Part shown: positions 20,001 through 31,600 of the stretch, one piece after another | Layout of the letters: every line of letters starts with the position of its first letter | Position numbering within the stretch: position 1 is the stretch's first letter | Assembly (NCBI GenBank): GCA_001599755.1 | Contig: BCHX01000001.1 | Span: forward strand, 5,952,001 to 6,016,000 | DNA: 64,000 bases | Direction: 5' to 3' | DNA from: Gliomastix tumulicola | Taxonomy: Eukaryota > Ascomycota > Sordariomycetes > Hypocreales > Bionectriaceae | Position numbers and translations under genes: made by a program | The notes under the pieces: generated by a model | Database searches by the model: none | Told to the model about the DNA's origin: nothing | Seen by the model: the letters and a program-made list of their open reading frames with translations, nothing else

Positions 20001-21129
20001 GAGCAGCTTGTCTCTGGCCAGAGCTCTAAACAGGCCAGTTGAGCTCTTGATGCCCATCAAGGCAGAGAATGCTGTGACGGTCAGCTCGCCTGCGAAGATG
20101 AGCGGCCGTGATATGTTGGTGAGCGAGACGACATTCGGGTTGGCAAGCAACGAGGTGTGTGTTGTGCTCGCAGCCATGGACAGGACGACGATGAAGTAGA
20201 CAATGAAGGTCGTCAGAGTCGCCCACAGGGTACCCTTGGGAATCGCCTTGCTTGGCTTCCGGAGATCACTTGACATGGAGGCGCCGGCTAGAATGCCTGC
20301 AGAAGCCCTATACCATAGTCAGTAAGAAGATCCGTAAAAGGGCTGTCGGACCAAACGTACGGGAAGAGAATGCCAAACAGCTCGCGGAACGAGTCTAGAC
20401 CAGCGTATGCGTTGCCCCGTGTATGAGGCAGGAAGTTGTCGGCCAGAGTGTCGACGCTGATACCGGTGAAATGGATGCCCAGCTCGTGATCGTGGAAGGG
20501 CGCCTTGAAGATGGCCGACACGGGGATGCTGACCACGGATATGGTGAGGATGACGAGGCACGCATTGGAGGCTTTCGCGAAGGTGGACGAGCTGAGGAGG
20601 CACAGGGCAGTCGTGGCCACAAGGGCGCCTGTCTGGATACCGTATCTCGCCCAGAACGAGCTCGGGAAATCAGGACCGACATTGAGTCGGATGCAGTCGA
20701 TCAGACCAACGATGTTGAGTGTGGCGTTGAGGGTCTGGGCGAGATAGAACAGGAGACCAATTGAGCCTCCGAACTCGGGTCCAAGAGAGCGAGAGATGAG
20801 ATAGTAAGGCCCTCCGCCCTTGACTTCGCCGTTGGATGCAATAGCGGACAAAGAGAAGAGGGTGAGGAAGCAGATGCAATACGCCACCAGAAGCAGTCCT
20901 GGTGATAACGCGTCAGCGTGACGAACAAGGACTATTCGAAGTAGAGGCACCTACCTAGTATACCAATGAAGCCGACCTGACCTAGAATGAGGCCAAATCG
21001 CAGGAACATGAGGATGCTCACGATGTTGAGGCAGACTGGGATGTAGACACCCGACACGGTCCCCAGCTTACCGCCGGGTCTTTTCACGTCCGGCGCCGGG
21101 GCCTCTCCTTTTCCGTCCGGCGAAGACAT
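17037..21129 (-). CDS. vhc1: cation-chloride cotransporter, fungal vacuolar Vhc1 type
   Basis: Member of the SLC12 K-Cl cotransporter family; the yeast member Vhc1 moves K+ and Cl- into the vacuole. Four exons (21129-20955, 20898-20361, 20307-18848, 18790-17037) give 1308 residues. Membrane helices occupy roughly residues 25-470. The first one reads GVYIPVCLNIVSILMFLRFG, and the conserved segment SNGEVKGGGPYYLISRSLGP follows. STGLFRALARDKLLP and a large cytosolic C-terminal domain (FWRPHIILL, TNFDTYTLILQLG) come after. The tail beyond about residue 830 is long, Ser/Pro/Arg-rich and probably disordered, with repeated HSRQ units, ending in the conserved LCNELPPTLLVLSNN. The third intron (18847-18791) is a stop-free multiple of three; removing it restores TNFDTYTL, which matches the family. 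Confidence 0.93.
18791..18847 (-). other. stop-free 57-nt intron in the cation-chloride cotransporter gene
   Basis: GTAAGT donor, ACTAAC branch site and TAG acceptor. The length is 3n and no in-frame stop occurs, so the genomic frame reads straight through it. Splicing it out gives the family-typical TNFDTYTLILQLG; retaining it inserts 19 residues. Confidence 0.85.
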
Positions 21130-22504
21130 GATTACCGGTGAACGATCCCATGAGAGTACGATCAAGGGCTAGGAAGGCAGAGGCGGGGGAATGTTGCAGA
21201 GGCTGAGATGTCGTCGTTCAGGCTGCAGGCGTGGAGTTCGCCTCACCTCATGTCTCGGTCTCGAAATGGTCCCAGCGTCCGGCCTAAAATGGGACAAGAG
21301 CAAGCTAGCGAGAGAAGGGACAGGCAACAGACATACAGAGCGACGAAAACGCTACAGAAAGGTCATGATGGATGAAAAAAAAAACCAGAACCCGGGGTTA
21401 GGCTGCCTTATCGTCAAAGCCGCCACCGGCTCTCTCTTAGGCCTTAAGACGGCCTCGTTATGAAGAGGGGAGGCGGCATGAATCTTGGAGTGACGTTGGG
21501 CGACAGTGCCAAGAACGGCCAAGGTCCTATCGCCAACGACCCTCATTTCCTGTCACGTCCAGCTTCCCGCTGGAAAATATCCTGGACGGCGCTGGACCTG
21601 AAGGGCGGTCAAATCCGGGTCCACAGAGGAGGCGCTTGAGCCTGTCATTCTGCAGGGATTTGTCGTCGTTGAAGAGCATGAGTCTTCCCATCACATGTTG
21701 ATCAGGTGCTCCAGGGTAGCTCGAAGCATTAGGTAACCGTTAGATGAAGGTTCAGGTCTGTCTCGCTACCGTTTTGTGGGGCTCATTGTCTGCTGACCTT
21801 GCCGCAGCACCTGGACAGCGCAAGTGAGACGTTCTGAAGACGCCGAGCATCCGTTGTGACATCCATCGTCAGCCTGTGACCAGTGGCGTCCAGGGAGGAC
21901 CTTCTGTAAGGTACCGTGGGGGGACAAAAGAAGCGGACGCCAGCCCCCGCCAATGATTCTCGCCGTAGCGGCACTAATTCTGTCTGCTGGGCAAGTCATG
22001 TTTCGAGAAAAATACGGTGCCCCACCGGCACCATGACTTATGACACACAAACGGTCCAAGGCTCTTATCTTCAAGCCCGCTGGTCCCCTGCTCTCCAGGT
22101 TCCAGGCAAGCAACCCAACAAGCCTCAACTCGCCAACCCTGCTCGCTGCCGCTCCTCCCAAAGCTGCAAGCTCTCCATCCGCTCGTCAGCTGAGTCCCCT
22201 ACCGTCCAGGGTGCCACATCTTACAAATTGCCGGCCCAATCCGCCACTCTCCGACCTCCATCCTCCCCGTTTCCTGCTCGTTCGTCTCTCTAGGAAGCTC
22301 CATACCTAGTAGCTGCTTGCTGGCGCCGGTTCACCAAGCTTCGCTAGCCTCGGAAAGAAGCTTCTCGCACCACCAAAACCGCCGGCCGCGTTCCCCGTCC
22401 TACCTCGCACAATCCACGGCCGCGATTGCCCGGATGCTATCCCGATAGCCCATTGCCTCCTCTCTTCCCTCCCTCGACGTCCACAGCAGCAGCACAGAGC
22501 AATC
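21130..22504. promoter_or_regulatory. divergent promoter region K-Cl cotransporter / Avt3-like transporter
   Basis: 1.37 kb between divergent starts of two vacuolar-type transporters. The stretch next to the Avt3-like start is C/T-rich, typical of a fungal 5' leader. No gene or strong motif seen. Confidence 0.45.
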
Positions 22505-24852
22505 ATGAGCTCCCGACCTAGAAACACCTCAAACCCCGTGTCCCCGGAGCCGCTTGACGCCCAAGCGCCGCCGTCGATCGCTGGGTCGGTGCCCCGGGCA
22601 GACGTGACCGCACGTCTGGCATCGCCCATCCCCTCGGTACAGCCCGGCACGACGCCGCCCATTGCTCGCTCGGGCTCGCCCCGGCTGAGCGTCAGCGGCG
22701 CGCCGGACAACTCCGCTCCTCTGGCTGGCGGGAGCACCAGCCAGGGCGGGCCCGGCGTGTCTGCCCTGGCGGCAGCTCTCTCCAACTCGCTCGGCCAGTC
22801 TCCTCCCCGGTTCGGCACGCCTGCAGGACGAATCAGCACGCCGCCGCCGCGCGCCCAGTCTCCCAGTGTCGCCGGGCGGCTGACACCGACAAACTATGGC
22901 TCGTTCAACTCTCGCTCGCAGCAAGGGCCCGGCAGCGCCTCCGGGCCGTACGAGGACGTCGAGGTCGTCAAGAGGCATTTAGTCCAGCCGAGCGAGACCG
23001 ACAATGCCGATTCCGAAGAGTCGTCATTACTGACCGGGCCATCCAAGGGGAAACAGCCGGAATCGGCGACTACGGGCGTCGGCGACGAGGAGTTCTCGAG
23101 CTTACAGCTCCAGGGCGGCGATGTCACGCGGCCCATTTACAAGTGGACGGAGCAGGCCGAGGCCAAGAGCAAGATGCAGCGCAGCAAGAGCTTCAGCGAT
23201 CCCCGTCCGGAACCCGAGAACGAAATTTTGGATATCAACACTATCAAGGTCCCCGGTGGCTTCCGCCGGAACCACCTCAGGCGGCTCGCCGGGAGTCCAA
23301 TGGACTCGCAGCGAGGCGCCTCCAGCAGCGCCCAGCCTCACGCGGAGGCCGGGCAGCCGCTCTTCACGTCAAGCTTCCTCGAGTTCCTGTCCATGTACGG
23401 CCACTTTGCTGGTGAGGAGCTCGAGGAGGATGACGAGGCCTTGGGACCGAACGAATACTTCTCCTCTGGGGAGGATAGCGAGTACAATACGGATGACGAG
23501 CGGCAGCCAATGGAGGACAGCGCACTGTTGGCTCCGTCAAAACGACGGCGCCGCAGAAAGGCGCGTGCAACTCGCGGGACGAATAGTCCCACGAACGCGC
23601 TGATGCTGCTCCTCAAGTCTTTCGTCGGGACTGGTGTTCTCTTCCTCCCTCGGGCGTACCTCAACGGCGGCATGATCTTCAGCAATGTCGTCTTGCTGTT
23701 TGTCGCTGCGCTGAGCTACTACTGCTTCGTCCTCCTGGTCAACACGCGCTTAAGAGTGGAGGGCTCCTTTGGTGACATGGGCGGCATTCTCTACGGAAAA
23801 TGGTTCCGCACCATTATCCTGTCGTCCATTGTGCTCAGTCAGATTGGTTTCGTCGCTGCGTATATTGTCTTTACGTCTGAGAACTTGCAGGCGTTCATCA
23901 GGGCCGTGTCCAACTGCAAGACATCCATCAGCATCCCCTGGCTGATTCTGATGCAAATGGTCATCTTCCTGCCTTTCTCCCTCCTCCGAGATGTCGGCAA
24001 GCTGGGCTTCACGGCTCTGATTGCAGATGCCTTCATCCTGATCGGTCTGGCATATCTGCTCTACTACGACATCTTGACCCTCAGTGATGAGGGTCTCTCT
24101 GACATCATCATGTTCAACCCGAAAGACTGGACTCTGTTCATCGGGACGGCGATCTTCACCTTTGAGGGAATTGGGCTTATTATTCCCATTCAGGAGTCGA
24201 TGAGGCACCCGGAGAAGTTCCCCAAGGTCCTGTTCGTCGTCATGGTCATCATCACCGTCATCTTCACGGTTATGGGCGCCGTGTCCTACGCCGCGTACGG
24301 GTCCAAGACGGAGACTGTTGTGCTGCTGAACCTGCCGCAGAACAACAAGCTCGTCAACGGCGTCCAGTTCCTCTACTCGGTCGCGATCCTGCTCTCCACG
24401 CCGCTGCAGATCTTCCCGGCCATCCGTATTATCGAGACGGAGCTCTTCACGCGCAGCGGCAAGTACAACCCGTACATCAAGTGGCAGAAGAACGTGTTCC
24501 GCTTCTTCATGGTCATGCTGTGTGCTGCCATTGCGTGGGGTGGAGCGGATCATCTAGACAAGTTTGTGTCTCTGGTAGGCAACTTTGCCTGCATCCCGCT
24601 TGTCTATATTTATCCGGTATGTTTTTCCAAAATCCTAGAGGACAGTGTGTGGATGATACTGACTTGCTTTAGCCCATGCTTCACTACAAGGGTGTTGCTC
24701 GAAACCGATTCTGGAAGTGGGCGGATATCATCCTCTGCGTCTTTGGTATGGTCGCCATGGTGTATACGACTACACTCACGGCTCTGAGCTGGGCGAACGA
24801 GGATCCCAAAGCTCCGGGCTATTGCGACAAGAAGAACCACGGGCTCCTCTAA
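22505..24852 (+). CDS. avt3: vacuolar amino-acid transporter, Avt3/Avt4 type (AAAP family)
   Basis: Two exons (22505-24616, 24673-24852) give 763 residues. The first ~355 residues are hydrophilic, Ser/Pro/Gly- and acid-rich. The transporter domain opens with SPTNALMLLLKSFVGTGVLFLPRAYLNGG, here the first membrane helix with the GTGxLFLP signature, followed by about ten further hydrophobic segments. One of them is FTFEGIGLIIPIQESM, another AAP hallmark. In yeast, Avt3 and Avt4 export neutral amino acids from the vacuole, and the long N-terminal extension is shared. The short last exon restores the final membrane helix (ILCVFGMVAMVYTTTLTAL). The genomic frame that ignores this intron loses that helix. 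The ATG at 22505 follows an unbroken pyrimidine-rich leader. Confidence 0.9.
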
Positions 24853-25359
24853 GGGAGGGGCGACCGAGTCGGAGTAGGAGATGTGAGAGACGTGCATCGT
24901 GGATTCACTCAGATTGTCACGGAATCTGGAAGCATTGTACGAGGTGTACACTAGTGGTCCATTTTCAACCATAGAGGCAGGAGGCTGTTTCTGCTCTCTA
25001 TTCTTTGGTTATTTCTTTTTGTATTATTGGTCAGGATAGACTGGAGTGCTCGAGTTGATTGTATTCCATACTTTGACAGCGATGATGGAAATTACTACTT
25101 GTTGGGAAACTTATAACAAAATGATGCTGGTGATGGTGATGATGTGCCCGTGAACTCCGATGTGGAGACCCCGGGTCATCTTGAATTCCGGCTATTTCGG
25201 TCTCCGAGCTTACAATTGTCCGCCATCCCACCGGCTCTTAGCTCGTCGCGACATCCTCTCCTCCATCCACCCGCTTCGTCATCCCTCCATCCTCCTCCTT
25301 CTCGGTGCGCGCGCCAGGCTCTCTCCTTGTCGTCTCGCGTCTCGACCTCGTCAACCGAA
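24853..25359. other. intergenic between Avt3-like gene and aim32
   Basis: 507 bp in tandem orientation: 3' UTR of the transporter, then the aim32 promoter and leader. Includes an ATG-rich repeat patch near 25121-25145 (GATGCTGGTGATGGTGATGATG). No gene. Confidence 0.45.
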
Positions 25360-26581
25360 ATGAGACTGCGACACCCGCGCCCGTTATGGTGCCAGCGCAT
25401 CGTCATCGGCGCAGCAGCATCCCCGACTCCTCGCGCCGTGCACGGGTGCGCATCCTTCTACTCGACAGCCGCCTCGTCGTCATCGCCGCGACCACGATCA
25501 AAGCCCAGAGCACCGCCTAAGCCCTCCTTCCCGACTATCCCGACGTGTCCCTCGCCGACCTGCACGTGCGCGCCCATGCCCGAGGGCCTCGACATCGACC
25601 ACAAGAGCCCGCTCAACGGGGTCATGGCGGGCTACGCGGAGCATGTGCTCGTGTGCACGGGGCAGGACGACTGGGTGTCGAGGATTGAGGAGGAGAATGG
25701 GGGGGACAACCTGGCGGCGGATCTGAAGGAGCTGTTCGGGAGGGGGGGAACGTACAGCGATGTGAGTGCCGTCCCTATATCTACACTTTTGTTTCACGTA
25801 CGATGATGTATGTTCCTTTGGGTCAAGATGCTGACGTGTGTACGCCCAGCCCTTCCACAACGTCTCCGTCCTCAACGCGAGTTTTCCCAGCAGCACGTCC
25901 CCGCGGCCCGAGGTGCACTCGACGTCCGCCTACCTCCTCCCCTCCTTCAAATACGTGCCCTACCTGCCCCGCGTGTCCTTCGACGCCGTGCGCGCACTGG
26001 CAAAGGGGTACATTCTCCCCGCAAAACTGCACGCGGCACACGACGGCTTGTCGCCGCTACACAGGGACCACCTGACGAGGGCGGAGTCGCCGTACGCAGG
26101 GCTGCTGCCGTCGGTGCGGGATGTGGACGAGGTGCTGGTGCTCATCTGCGGACACGGCGGGCGGGACGCGCGGTGCGGGATCATGGGCCCGTTGCTGAGG
26201 GAGGAGTTCGAGGAGAAAGTTGGGGCAGTGGCGGACGGGGGGTTTGAGGTGCGGACGGGGCCGGTGCAGATCAAGCATCAGGAGGAGGCAGCCGCTGCGA
26301 TAGAAGGCGGGGAGGTCTCGGAGGCGAAGACGGGCGTGAGGGTGGGACTCATCAGCCATATAGGCGGGCACAAGTTCGCGGGCAACGTCATCGTCTACAT
26401 CCCGCCCGGGCTGCAGATCGACGGGCATGCGCACCCGCTGGCCGGGCACGGCATCTGGTACGGGAGGGTCGAGCCGAAGCACGTCGAGGGGATTGTGAGG
26501 GAGACGGTGGTCAAGGGGAACGTGGTGGAGGACCTGTTCCGGGGCGGTATAGACCGGAATAGGAGGATATTACGGTTATGA
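25360..26581 (+). CDS. aim32: Aim32-like mitochondrial thioredoxin-fold [2Fe-2S] protein
   Basis: Two exons (25360-25761, 25850-26581; GTGAGT..CAG intron) give 377 residues. The first ~50 residues are Arg/Ser/Ala-rich with no acids, as in a mitochondrial presequence. The C-terminal domain carries CGHGGRDARC (Cys234 and Cys243) and HIGGHK (His304 and His308). This Cys2-His2 pattern is described for the Aim32/Apd1 family as ligating a [2Fe-2S] cluster on a thioredoxin-like fold; yeast Aim32 uses Cys213/Cys222 with matching spacing. WYGRV near the end is also family-typical. Yeast Aim32 is in the matrix/intermembrane space and affects thiol redox state there. The start at 25360 gives the best presequence. 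cyc2 lies 363 bp downstream on the same strand. Confidence 0.88.
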
Positions 26582-26944
26582 GCATACCTAGGTAGACCAG
26601 TGTATAAACTGTACAAATAGAAAGACACGAGACAACTGCTCTTCAGTATATGAGGCCCGTGTATACTCCCTAAAGACCTCCAGGGTAGCACGTGATTGCG
26701 CGCGCGCCGGGAAGAGTGGAGACGCGTGCCGTCCCGCCGTTCCGATGCTTTCCGCTTGAAAATCAACTCGATGACGATGGTCTGATTTCGTCCCTGATGC
26801 CATCCTCCCTTAACTCCCTTGACTGTAGCATTTTATGACTTACTCCTGATGACGATGGCTTTGCTTCTTACTGTATGAATTTTTTTTATTTTTATCCTTT
26901 GACCTCCCCTCCTCCTCTTCCCGGTCCGAGGCTGTGGCGCGAAT
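26582..26944. other. intergenic between aim32 and cyc2
   Basis: 363 bp with the aim32 3' UTR and cyc2 promoter. A T-rich tract (near 26880-26900) precedes the cyc2 ATG, and a CACGTG lies at about 26692. No gene. Confidence 0.45.
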
Positions 26945-28426
26945 ATGACTGGAAGAGGCTTCACATCATGGGCGGCGAGGCACTCAATACGAACCTGCAT
27001 GTCGGGGCCGAGTGACACCCTCCTCTTCAGTCTGACTCGCCCGGCTACTGTTCCGAGGACATGTCACCCTCCCAGTCTCAAAACCCCAACCTGCCGTGGC
27101 TATTCCACAAGGCATCATACGACTAGACACACCACGGCAAACAGACGTGTGAAGGCAGAAGGCACCCGGATACCACCGCCCAAGAAATCCAACCGCCGCC
27201 TCATCCTCGCCGGCCTTTTCCTCACCGGCACGCTCCTCTACCTCACATCCTCTTCTTCCTCTGCTTCATCTTCGGCCTCCGCCACCCTCAACAACCGCAC
27301 CTTCGTCCCCTACACCATCGTCAACCGCGTCGCCATGTCCCCCTCCTCCTTCGTCTTCACCGTCTCCCCGGACGCCCCCAACCCGGACCCGCCGTACCTG
27401 CTCCCGTCGTCCAACCGCTGGCGGCACCCGCTCTGGTCCGTCGAGTTCAAGCAGCCCGAGGTCCAGATCTCACGGCACTACACCCCACTGCCGCCCGCCT
27501 CGTCCTCCTCGAAAGAAGAAGGACAGAGCAGCAGCAGCACCGCCGGCAACGCCGAGCGCGAGGGCCACCTACGCTTCTACATCCGCGCCGTCGGCGAGGG
27601 CGAGATGTCCCGGTACCTGAGCCGTCTCCGCGAGGGCCACACCGTCTGGCTCCGCGGGCCGCACGTCGGCTTCGACCTCGTCCGGCGTCTGGGCGCCAGC
27701 AAGAGCATCGTTTTCCTCGCTGGCGGCACGGGCGTCGTGCCCGGCATGCAGGCTGCGCGCGTCGTGCTCGACGGCTTCGAGGACTCGAGGGTCTCCCTGC
27801 TCTGGGCCGTGCGGAAGAGGGAGGAGATCCAACTTGACGGAGGCGGCGGCGGCTACGGCGGCGACAAGGCGGAAGACACGGTGGCGGCGGCGGCGGTGCA
27901 GCAGAGCGGCGGCGGGTGGCTGGGATTCGGGAAGACGAAGAGGGTGCCCGCGGAGCTGGATGTAAGCATGGCGCGGCCGAGTCCCGTGGCCGCGCAGCTC
28001 GCGAGCATGAAGACGCGGTATGGCGACCGGCTGAGCGTGCAGGTCGTCGTTGACGAGGAGCACACCTCCTTCGACAAAGACCATATCCAGAACTCGCTCT
28101 CCCTCCTGACCTCGGATACTACAGGCGCTGGAGCGTCGTCTGCCGATCCCACAGGGTCCTGCTCGCTGCATAACCAAAAGATGCACGAGCAGGCGTCCGA
28201 GTTTGAGAGCGACAGTCCTGTTTGCCGCTGCTCGCCTACCGACGGCGTCATCCCTGGGAAAAACCTCTTTGTGGTCTCGGGCCCGGAGGGATTCGTCCGC
28301 CACTACGCCGGCGCGAAGATCTGGGCAGGCGGCAGGCAGAGACAGGGACCAGTTGGTGGCGTGCTGGACGCCATTCAACAGGCCAACCCGCAGTTGGCAC
28401 AGGACTGGCTGATCCTCAAACTATAG
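26945..28426 (+). CDS. cyc2: Cyc2-like mitochondrial FAD oxidoreductase (cytochrome c maturation factor)
   Basis: Intronless, 493 residues. A basic, Ser/Thr-rich presequence is followed by one membrane anchor near residues 84-101 (LILAGLFLTGTLLYL), then a ferredoxin-reductase-like fold. The FAD-binding motif is RHYTPLPP (RxYT/S type), and the nucleotide-binding glycine motif is FLAGGTGVVPGMQAAR. The last strand/helix is FVVSGPEGFVRHYAG. Yeast Cyc2 sits in the inner membrane facing the intermembrane space, where it supports heme attachment to cytochrome c by heme lyase. Two low-complexity inserts (Ser-rich near residue 185, Gly/Ala-rich near residue 305) enlarge this copy relative to yeast. 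The gene is convergent with neo1, 198 bp between stops. A later start at Met19 cannot be excluded. Confidence 0.87.
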   Translation: MTGRGFTSWAARHSIRTCMSGPSDTLLFSLTRPATVPRTCHPPSLKTPTCRGYSTRHHTTRHTTANRRVKAEGTRIPPPKKSNRRLILAGLFLTGTLLYLTSSSSSASSSASATLNNRTFVPYTIVNRVAMSPSSFVFTVSPDAPNPDPPYLLPSSNRWRHPLWSVEFKQPEVQISRHYTPLPPASSSSKEEGQSSSSTAGNAEREGHLRFYIRAVGEGEMSRYLSRLREGHTVWLRGPHVGFDLVRRLGASKSIVFLAGGTGVVPGMQAARVVLDGFEDSRVSLLWAVRKREEIQLDGGGGGYGGDKAEDTVAAAAVQQSGGGWLGFGKTKRVPAELDVSMARPSPVAAQLASMKTRYGDRLSVQVVVDEEHTSFDKDHIQNSLSLLTSDTTGAGASSADPTGSCSLHNQKMHEQASEFESDSPVCRCSPTDGVIPGKNLFVVSGPEGFVRHYAGAKIWAGGRQRQGPVGGVLDAIQQANPQLAQDWLILKL

Positions 28427-28624
28427 AAGCTATGGCTACGTTACGCCTCAGGGCACTTGTAAAAAAGGGGCAGTCATTGTACATGCATGATATATAGGGA
28501 CCCAATGTTAAGAAGAGCTGCACAAAGCATCTGTATTCGTACAGAAAAGCCATCTCTAAAGTGTCTAATCGTAAAAACTACGCTCGCAAAGGGAATCAAT
28601 GCTTCATCAAGCACGCACGCGCTA

Positions 28625-31600
28625 TCACGTGCTCTGGACCTTCCTGTATGACGGCGGCTTCATCGTCCTCCTAATTATCTTGGCCGCATAGGGGGGCACC
28701 AAAGAGATGGCCCCGATCGCCAATACTCGCCAGACAAAGCCCCTGAAAGTTCGAGTTAGCGAGCTGACTGTGGAAGAACATGAATGACAAGACGTACCAT
28801 GTTATCAGGAACTCCAGGTCAAAATAAGTGGCAAGGAATGGCATGCTGCCGATGTAGAAGAGGAAGGTGCCCAGAATGCTGATAATCATGATCGGGTGCC
28901 AAGTCGTGATTTCAATGGCCACCATGATGAGCTCGTTGAGAACCAGAACCGTGTAGCTGACGGCCACCATCCTCTTGCCATCGACTTCCGTGAGGATCTG
29001 GGAAAGACCCTGGATCATACCGCCCTGGTAGATGGATACCAGGACCCAGATAAAGAACGTGCGGTAGGACAGAGAGCGCCCTGATGTAAGCTCCTTGTAA
29101 AGCTCTGGGTACAGGTTTGCGAGGTTCTCGTCAACATCTTTGTCGAGTACGAGTGACAGGACAGGAGCGGCGGTGTACACAGTAGCATAGCCGACAAGGA
29201 GCCAGTCCTAGTGATGTTGTTAGCTGGGTAAAATCAGCACAGAGGGAGGGAGAGGGAGGATAATTACCTTGTACAGGCCTTCCGGTTCGAACTTGAGCGC
29301 AATACTGTACATAGTTTGGCAGACAGCAATGATGAGACCACGATGAATGACAAACTGCGCTAGCTTGGCACTCCTCTTGTAGCTGTTCCTTCCGTGCCAG
29401 ACGAGAAGCTTTACCAAATGGTAGAACTGCTCAATGGAGAAGTCGGCCGCAAGACTGGCCTGACGTCCCTCCTTGCCCACGATGCCCACGCCCACATCAG
29501 CGGCCTGGATCATCGAGACATCGTTTCCACCGTCACCGATACAGCAGACTCGCTTCTTGGTGAACTCTCTGATCAGCTTGGCAACCTCGGCTTTCTGGTT
29601 GGGAGAGCATCGGCAGGCAACAACTGTCGGCAGAAGAACCGTGATGGAGATGAATTCCTTGCGGAAGTGATTTAGGAACAGAGCCAGACTCTCGCCGTCG
29701 ATGAGGAGGCAGGCGTCGGTCTTGCCGCGTAGGAAATCCAGGTGCTCCTGGGCATTGTCCTTCCTCTTAAGTTTTGCCACGGTATAGATAAACTGCCCTC
29801 TGGCTACTAGCTTAGAGCTCACAGCAACACACCTCGCTGTTTCGACCTTGTCACCAGTCAACATCCAGATCTTGATGCCGGCATTTCTCAGCAGCTCTAG
29901 GGAAGGCTTGACATCCTTCTGTAGCTTGTCTTCGACACCGGTGACGCCGAGGAGTTCCAGGTCGGTCTCGAGGTAATGCGATACAACTCTCTGCATACCG
30001 GCATCACGGCCGGCAATTGCGAGAGAAGCCTCCTGGTACTTAGCCGAGAACTCTTTGTACTGCTGGAACGAGAGCTTCTTTCGGCCGACCACCAGCGTAC
30101 GCAGTCCCTCACGGGCCATGTTTGCCGTCTCCTCGTCCAACCAGTCATTCGCAACGACAATGGAGCTCATGACGGTGTCTGCTCCCTTTTGATAAAACCA
30201 AATCTCGCTCGTCGAAAGATCTGGATTCTTAATGGAAGTGTCAGTATGGAACTGGACAATGATGCCCATGCGCTTGCCCTCGGAGGTGAATGGGAAAACA
30301 TCCAGAATTCGCACTCGGACAGTTGGACGTCGAGAGTCTGTGGACTCAAGGACCATGCTCTTGCGGTCTCGGTAGGCGAGACGCAGTCCCACTGATTCAG
30401 TCCATCGCACGATAGCAATCTCATCGGGAGAAGATGCTTGGTAGGAAGTAACCTCTTTCCCATCCTCAACATCAACAGTCGGCGTAACATTGTGGCAAAG
30501 AGCTAGAGCGAGAACAACGTCGCGCACCCGCGAACCAATCTCACGGCGAGTCCTTGTTGCTCCCGCATTAGCGTTTGATGCGATGGTCGATGAGGGGGTG
30601 ATCAGAGCAGTTTGGCTGCTTGGATCGGTAGTAGGCTGGATATGAAATCCTTGACGGACATAGGTGGCCACTTCGTCCATGGCCTCATTCGCGTACGAGA
30701 CAGTACCGACGTGGATCTTCTTCATATCCATCTCATTCTGCGTCAGTGTCCCAGTCTTGTCGGTCAGGAGGTACTCAATGCGACCTAGATCCTCAGGAAT
30801 CGTGCTGGTGCGGACCACAGCACCAGGAATACCAGGATCGCGTTGGATGAACCATCCGTAAGCGCTCTTGCCCAGATCAAGATTGACGCGCAGACTGATG
30901 GGGACAATTGTAGAGAAGAGAACGAGGAAGCGCATGATCTTGATGTACCAGACATTCCCTTCCGTGTTCTCGAAGCCCTCCAAAGCGACGAGGACAATGG
31001 AGAGCGTGAGTGTGAGAACGCAGAGAATCTTCGTGAGCGAGTTGATTTCGTATTCGAGGAGACCCGTCTTGGAACGAGAGGGCGCCGTTGACAGTGCGGA
31101 TCGAGTTTGCGGGCCAGTGTACATGATAACCGCGAGCGTGATTGCTTGCGAGGCGATGATGGTATTGGCCCACGCCGTATTGTCGATGGAGAGAGGAGCG
31201 GATCGAGAGTTATCGGCCTCGTCGTGAGCTGCTTGGTGATCTAAGACATCGTGCTTCGAGGACAGGAGCTCGACTGTGCCGAGGAACTCATTAACCTTCC
31301 TGTCAGGTTTGCCGCCCGTGACCCGTAGCCTGACGAATTCCTCGTGGGGCAAGTTCTGGGTCAGGGGCGAGGCCAGTCTCAACTTCCAGTCAGTCTCGCC
31401 ATCCAGCTGATCTGTGCGGATGAACGTCTCTCCCGAGCCACTGCTCTCGCCTTCGTTATCGGCAGGCTCCTCCGCTGGTTGCTTTCCCTTTGAGGTGTCT
31501 CCGTGTCCCTCGCCGAATGCCAATAATGCCTCCTCTTCGGCAGGCTCCCCGGTGGGAGAGGTCACTATTTGACTCTCGGAGGTGTAGCATTGCAGAATGA

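Noticed and set aside
24617..24787. Read-through C-terminus of the Avt3-like frame
   Set aside because: It translates an intron and a shifted frame; the spliced exon 24673-24852 restores the last membrane helix and a natural end.
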